Assembly (NCBI GenBank): GCA_903876665.1 | Contig: CAIRAY010000022.1 | Location: forward strand, 1 to 37,097 | Reading direction: 5' to 3' | Length of the DNA stretch: 37,097 bases | DNA from: an uncultured Fibrobacterota bacterium | GTDB lineage: Bacteria; Fibrobacterota; Fibrobacteria; Fibrobacterales; Fibrobacteraceae | Shown here: positions 33,296 to 37,097 of the stretch, one piece after another | Layout: each line of letters opens with the position of its first letter | Numbering within the stretch: the first letter of the stretch is position 1 | Notes under the pieces: generated by a model | The model's input: the letters and a program-made list of their open reading frames with translations, nothing else | Told to the model about the DNA's origin: nothing | Database searches by the model: none | Translations under genes and position numbers: made by a program

Positions 33296-33470
33296 AGAGA
33301 GTGGAGAGTGGAAAGTGGAAAATTGACAGCCAGCATTCCTGCACGACACCTTAGTGGAAAATGGAAAGTTGCGGACATATTTTCCCAAAAAGAAATGATC
33401 TCCCGCAACTTTCCACTTTCACACTTTAGAACTTTCCTCTTGTATTCAAGTACCCCCTTCCCCTCGAGTC
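33296..33470. repeat. Dispersed GTGGAAA-type repeat element, copy 2
   Basis: The element fills the lolC-lolD gap and shares several blocks with copy 1. It contains a 13-bp perfect inverted repeat, TGGAAAGTTGCGG and its complement, around a 29-nt centre. Confidence 0.75.
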
Positions 33471-33474
33471 CCTT

Positions 33475-34167
33475 ATGAACCAACCTCTTATTGAAGCCCG
33501 CAATCTCTGGAAGATTTACGAAGAAACGGGTGAGCGCCTCGAGATTCTGCGGGGTGTCGATTTTTCCGTATATTCCGGAGAAACCGTAGCGATTATGGGC
33601 GCATCAGGTGCCGGAAAGTCCACTTTTTTGAATCTGTTGGGCGCGCTGGATCGTCCCAGCAAAGGCGAGTTGATCTTCCGGGGCAAAAATGTCGCTGCGT
33701 TTTCAGACCGCGAGCGGGATGAATACCGTGGTCAGAATCTGGGATTCATCTTCCAGTTCCACCACCTTTTGCCTGAATTCACCGCCCTGGAGAATGTGAT
33801 GATTCCGGGCCGTATTTTGGGACGTTCCGATGCGGAATGCCGAGATGAGGCCAGGGAACTCCTGATTGCCGTCGGTCTTTCCAATCGCCCTAACCATCTT
33901 CCCCAGGAACTTTCGGGCGGAGAACGTCAACGGATTGCCGTGGCGCGCGCCCTCATGAACCGTCCGGCTTTGGTGCTTGCGGACGAGCCCTCGGGAAACC
34001 TGGATGAATCCAATTCGGAGCGGTTGCATCAACTGTTTTTGGAGCTGAACCAAAAATTCCAGCAAACCTTTTTGATCGTGACTCATGACCGGCATCTGGC
34101 TTCCCTTGCTGGCCGTCGGGTCTATATGCACGGTGGCCAGATCGTTCCGGACCAGGTGGAATCCTAG
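33475..34167 (+). CDS. lolD: Lipoprotein-releasing system ATPase LolD
   Basis: This 230-residue ABC ATPase powers lipoprotein release. Walker A is G-A-S-G-A-G-K-S-T near 43-51, the signature L-S-G-G-E-R-Q-R near 145-152 and Walker B L-V-L-A-D-E-P near 165-171, followed by S-G-N-L-D and the H-loop V-T-H-D-R-H. Q-F-H-H-L-L-P-E-F is the LolD-type Q-loop. The ATG has no clear ribosome binding site, as for lolC. It is the second gene of the pair, after a repeat element. Confidence 0.92.
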   Translation: MNQPLIEARNLWKIYEETGERLEILRGVDFSVYSGETVAIMGASGAGKSTFLNLLGALDRPSKGELIFRGKNVAAFSDRERDEYRGQNLGFIFQFHHLLPEFTALENVMIPGRILGRSDAECRDEARELLIAVGLSNRPNHLPQELSGGERQRIAVARALMNRPALVLADEPSGNLDESNSERLHQLFLELNQKFQQTFLIVTHDRHLASLAGRRVYMHGGQIVPDQVES

Positions 34168-34232
34168 GGCAAAAACGCACTAAAGCGAATAAACCCCTGA
34201 AATCCCGTTATTCATCGGGTTAACCGGCTTGA

Positions 34233-34261
34233 TTTACGGCTTTATTGTGCATTTTTATAAA
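34233..34261 (+). promoter_or_regulatory. Possible clpC promoter
   Basis: TTTACG and TATAAA are 17 nt apart and lie 45 nt before the clpC ATG. No CtsR- or CIRCE-type operator is visible nearby. Confidence 0.3.
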
Positions 34262-34306
34262 TTCTAGGTACAGTGTAGTTCTCTCTCTCTTTGAGTTGGT
34301 GCAATT

Positions 34307-36778
34307 ATGAATGGAATGTTTACGGATCGCGTTAAAAAAGTCATGCAATTTGCCCGTGAAGAGTCGATGCGACTTGGCAACGACTATGTGGGTACCGAGC
34401 ATTTGTTGCTCGGGCTTATCCGCGAGGGCGAGGGTGTTGCCATTGCGGTCATGAAGAATATGGGACTCGATCTTGAGGAGCTGGCCAAAGTCATTGAGCG
34501 TGCGATCACGGCCACTGGCGGGATGATGACCATCGGTCAGATGATTCCCTTTACGCCTCGTGCCAAGCGTGTGCTTGAAGTGGCAGCCCAGGAAGCCCGG
34601 GCCATGCAACACCGCTACATTGGAACCGAGCATTTGCTACTTGCCCTGATCAAGGACAACGAGTCTGCTGCGTCCAGTGTTTTGACCTCGCTTCAGCTGG
34701 ACTACGAACGTACCAAGGAAGAAATCGAAAAAGTTCTGAGCGGTCCTTCGGCCGATGCCAGCACGGACCCCACCCGCAAAGGAGCTCCGGCCCCGGCAGG
34801 TGCGGCTTCCAAATCCAAAACTCCTTTCCTCGATCATTTTGGTCGCGATCTCACTGAGCTTGCCCGTGAAGGAAAGCTGGACCCCATCATTGGGCGTGAT
34901 TCGGAAATTGAGCGCCTGATCCAAATTCTTTGCCGTCGCAAAAAAAATAATCCGGTGTTGATTGGCGAGCCTGGCGTTGGTAAGACTGCGATCGTTGAGG
35001 GTCTGGCCCAGAAGATTATTCAAAAGAAAATCCCCGAGCTGCTCGAAAATAAGCGAGTGGTGACCCTCGATATGGCAAGCGTTGTCGCCGGAACCAAGTA
35101 TCGTGGACAATTTGAGGAGCGCCTCAAAGCCATGATGGCCGAGCTGCAAAAGAACGAGAATGTGATCATCTTCATTGATGAACTTCACACCATCGTGGGT
35201 GCTGGCGGGTCGGAAGGCTCACTGGATGCATCCAACATTTTCAAGCCCGCATTGTCGCGCGGAGAGTTGCAATGCATTGGCGCAACCACCTTGGACGAGT
35301 ACCGCAAGTACATCGAAAAAGACGGCGCACTGGAACGGCGTTTCCAGACCATTCTGGTTAATCCGCCCAGCCCCGAAGAGACCGTCGAAATTTTGCACGG
35401 CCTGCGGGTTCGCTACGAAAATCACCATAAGGTTACCTACACCGATGCGGCCCTGCATGCTGCAGTGTTTCTGACCGAACGCTACATGTCCGAACGGAGT
35501 CTTCCGGACAAGGCCATCGACATCATTGATGAAGCCGGAGCCCGGGTCCGCCTTTCCGCCATGGCGGTTCCCCCCGAATTGCGCGCCAAGGAAAAGGAGC
35601 TCGAAGACATCGTCAAGGAAAAGGAAAATTCCGTGGGCATCCAGGATTACGAGGGTGCTGCGCGCCTGCGTGATCGCCAAGAGGCCATCAAGGACGAAAT
35701 CAACGCCCTGCGTCAGGAATGGAAAGATACCAAGAACAAGGAAAAGACCATCGTTTCGGAAGATGTCATCCGTGATGTGATTGCAAAAATTACCGGGATT
35801 CCCATGGCCCGTCTCGCCGAGGCCGAAACCGTCAAGCTCCTTGGGCTCGACGCCGAAATCAAAAAGCGTGTCGTGGGTCAGGACCGCGCCGTTCTCGCCA
35901 TTTCAAAAGCCATTCGTCGCAGCCGTGCCGGTATCCACAATAGCCGTCGCCCCACCGGGTCCTTTATGTTCCTTGGGCCCACGGGCGTGGGCAAAACCGA
36001 ACTGGCCAAGGTTCTCAGTTCCCTCCTCTTCGGAACCGAAGATGCCATGGTCCGCATCGACATGTCCGAATTCATGGAAAAGCATTCCGTATCGCGCCTG
36101 ATCGGAGCCCCTCCGGGCTATGTGGGTTATGACGAAGGCGGTGGCCAGCTCACCGAAAAAATCCGCAAGCGTCCATACGCGGTGGTGCTTTTTGATGAAA
36201 TCGAAAAGGCCCATTCCGATGTATTCAATATCCTCCTGCAGATTCTGGACGATGGACAGCTTACGGACAATTATGGTCGCAAAGTCAATTTCAAAAACAC
36301 CATCATTATCATGACCTCCAATGTCGGTGCCCGCGAGGTCAAGCATTCCGGGGGCATGGGCTTCAACAAGGCTTCGGACAGCGGAGATTATGAACGCATG
36401 TCCAGCTCCATTACCGAAGAACTGAAGCGTGCCTTCTCACCGGAATTCCTGAACCGCGTGGACGAACAGATTATTTTCCGGCCACTGGCCAAGATCGACT
36501 TGGTCGGAATCGTGGATATTTTGGTGGGTGATTTGCAAAAACGCCTCAACGATAAAAACGTTACGCTGGTTCTTGACGAGGCGGCCAAGGAGTTTGTGGT
36601 CGACAACGGTTTTGACCCAGCCTTGGGTGCGCGTCCTCTGCGTCGCGCAATCCAGAGATTGGTGGAAGATCCTCTTGCCGAGGGCCTGTTGCTCGGAGAA
36701 CTCGAGGAGAATAGCACCATTCAGGTTTCCAAAGGCGACGACGGTTTGAAGCTTGTGTCGATAAAAAAGACCGTTTAA
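34307..36778 (+). CDS. clpC: ATP-dependent unfoldase ClpC
   Basis: This 823-residue HSP100 chaperone unfolds proteins for ClpP and similar proteases. Two Clp N-terminal repeats (about 5-150, with G-T-E-H-L-L-L-G-L and G-T-E-H-L-L-L-A-L) precede the first AAA domain, with Walker A G-E-P-G-V-G-K-T near 220-227. A UVR-type middle domain around 440-468 ([11 protein letters not shown]) separates ClpC from ClpB, whose middle domain is longer. The second AAA domain has G-P-T-G-V-G-K-T-E near 557-565. A Clp-D2-small domain ends the protein. No clpP or mcsB lies nearby. Confidence 0.95.
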   Translation: MNGMFTDRVKKVMQFAREESMRLGNDYVGTEHLLLGLIREGEGVAIAVMKNMGLDLEELAKVIERAITATGGMMTIGQMIPFTPRAKRVLEVAAQEARAMQHRYIGTEHLLLALIKDNESAASSVLTSLQLDYERTKEEIEKVLSGPSADASTDPTRKGAPAPAGAASKSKTPFLDHFGRDLTELAREGKLDPIIGRDSEIERLIQILCRRKKNNPVLIGEPGVGKTAIVEGLAQKIIQKKIPELLENKRVVTLDMASVVAGTKYRGQFEERLKAMMAELQKNENVIIFIDELHTIVGAGGSEGSLDASNIFKPALSRGELQCIGATTLDEYRKYIEKDGALERRFQTILVNPPSPEETVEILHGLRVRYENHHKVTYTDAALHAAVFLTERYMSERSLPDKAIDIIDEAGARVRLSAMAVPPELRAKEKELEDIVKEKENSVGIQDYEGAARLRDRQEAIKDEINALRQEWKDTKNKEKTIVSEDVIRDVIAKITGIPMARLAEAETVKLLGLDAEIKKRVVGQDRAVLAISKAIRRSRAGIHNSRRPTGSFMFLGPTGVGKTELAKVLSSLLFGTEDAMVRIDMSEFMEKHSVSRLIGAPPGYVGYDEGGGQLTEKIRKRPYAVVLFDEIEKAHSDVFNILLQILDDGQLTDNYGRKVNFKNTIIIMTSNVGAREVKHSGGMGFNKASDSGDYERMSSSITEELKRAFSPEFLNRVDEQIIFRPLAKIDLVGIVDILVGDLQKRLNDKNVTLVLDEAAKEFVVDNGFDPALGARPLRRAIQRLVEDPLAEGLLLGELEENSTIQVSKGDDGLKLVSIKKTV

Positions 36779-36780
36779 CA

Positions 36781-36900
36781 GCGAATCCCCAGGCTATTTT
36801 TCTAGAGCAAACGCATTAAAGAAATCCCAGGCCTTTTGGGTAGCTGTGTTGTCTTTGTCGTCCCGGTTGTCATGGCCGGAACGGCCATCACCGCACCACA
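36781..36900. repeat. 120-nt direct repeat, copy 1
   Basis: This block is identical over 120 nt to 36978-37097, with a period of 197 nt. It starts right after the clpC stop and contains a REP-like hairpin at 36868-36893. Confidence 0.95.
36868..36893 (+). repeat. REP-like hairpin, member 2
   Basis: Perfect stem ATGGCCG/CGGCCAT around GAA, with TGTC before it and CACCG after. It shows the family best. Confidence 0.65.
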
Positions 36901-36924
36901 TCCAAACAATGCAGCAACAAGCAC

Positions 36925-36950
36925 CGGTGATGCCCGTGCCGGGCATGACA
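36925..36950 (-). repeat. REP-like hairpin, member 3 (inverted)
   Basis: On the minus strand it reads TGTCATGCCCGG then CACGGGCATCACCG, the same 26-nt layout as member 2 with a compensating base-pair change in the stem. Confidence 0.65.
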
Positions 36951-36977
36951 TTTCAGGCATCCCGTTTGCGCTTTTAT

Positions 36978-37097
36978 GCGAATCCCCAGGCTATTTTTCT
37001 AGAGCAAACGCATTAAAGAAATCCCAGGCCTTTTGGGTAGCTGTGTTGTCTTTGTCGTCCCGGTTGTCATGGCCGGAACGGCCATCACCGCACCACA
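36978..37097. repeat. 120-nt direct repeat, copy 2 (cut by window edge)
   Basis: This block is identical to 36781-36900. It probably continues beyond the window. Confidence 0.95.
37065..37090 (+). repeat. REP-like hairpin, member 4
   Basis: This is the copy of member 2 inside the second 120-nt repeat. Confidence 0.65.

Larger units (their letters stand above)
36779..37097. other. Repeat-rich non-coding end of the window
   Basis: No gene is seen after clpC. The stretch consists of a 120-nt block repeated with a 197-nt period, and REP-like hairpins in both orientations. The last copy is cut by the window edge. Confidence 0.7.

Noticed and set aside
31822..33470. Insertion sequence around lolC
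   Set aside because: The repeats lack a transposase and the gene between them is an intact LolC/E permease that belongs with lolD.
36781..37097. CRISPR array
   Set aside because: There are only two long blocks with a 197-nt period and no short spacers; no cas gene is present.
1..37097. tRNA or rRNA genes
   Set aside because: I looked for T-loop and conserved rRNA patterns by eye and found no convincing candidate; a covariance-model scan was not possible.

Overview
The window looks like a chromosomal piece of a free-living, flagellated, Gram-negative plant-cell-wall degrader of the phylum Fibrobacterota or a close relative. This rests on three copies of the TIGR02147/DUF4423 protein family (known mainly as a large paralogous family of Fibrobacter succinogenes), serine-rich linkers in a secreted pectate lyase, a GH74 xyloglucanase ending in a T9SS-like sorting domain, many lipoproteins, and futalosine-pathway menaquinone genes. 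Flagellar L/P-ring genes indicate an outer membrane and motility, unlike F. succinogenes itself. The assignment is inferred from families, not from any search.

Region 1 (1-11.6 kb) is the accessory and most interesting part. It holds a partial pectate lyase (minus strand), three two-gene modules, each a TIGR02147 HTH-like regulator overlapping a surface lipoprotein by the same 4 bases (ATGA), and a GH74 enzyme. The lipoproteins share an N-terminal region but end in different carbohydrate-binding-type folds (LamG, LamG, CBM11-like). Near-identical palindromes lie upstream of the pectate lyase and regulator A, and a second palindrome type lies upstream of regulator C and the GH74 gene. The regulator-proximal copies sit 52-59 nt from the start and the enzyme-proximal copies 81-87 nt. 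Regulator B has its own 18-nt palindrome at 55 nt. My reading is a modular glycan-response system: surface glycan-binding lipoprotein, cognate cytoplasmic regulator and linked secreted hydrolase, with operator specificity differing between modules.

Region 2 (11.6-19.5 kb) is mostly housekeeping: a DUF6122 membrane protein, class II fructose-bisphosphate aldolase, a small lipoprotein, undecaprenyl-diphosphatase, a 7TM-PAS histidine kinase bracketed by a 16-bp inverted repeat, and a PfkB kinase-mqnB-mqnD operon.

Region 3 (19.6-23.8 kb) is a flagellar rod/ring operon, flgF-flgG-flgA-flgH-flgI, with a textbook sigma-54 promoter ending almost at the flgF start codon.

Region 4 (23.8-37.1 kb) holds a lipid kinase, an MCP-porin-binding-protein operon (minus), the surA-like/prfB/lysS operon (prfB with the classic programmed +1 frameshift), lolC/E and lolD separated by related dispersed repeats, and clpC followed by a 197-bp-period repeat that carries REP-like hairpins.
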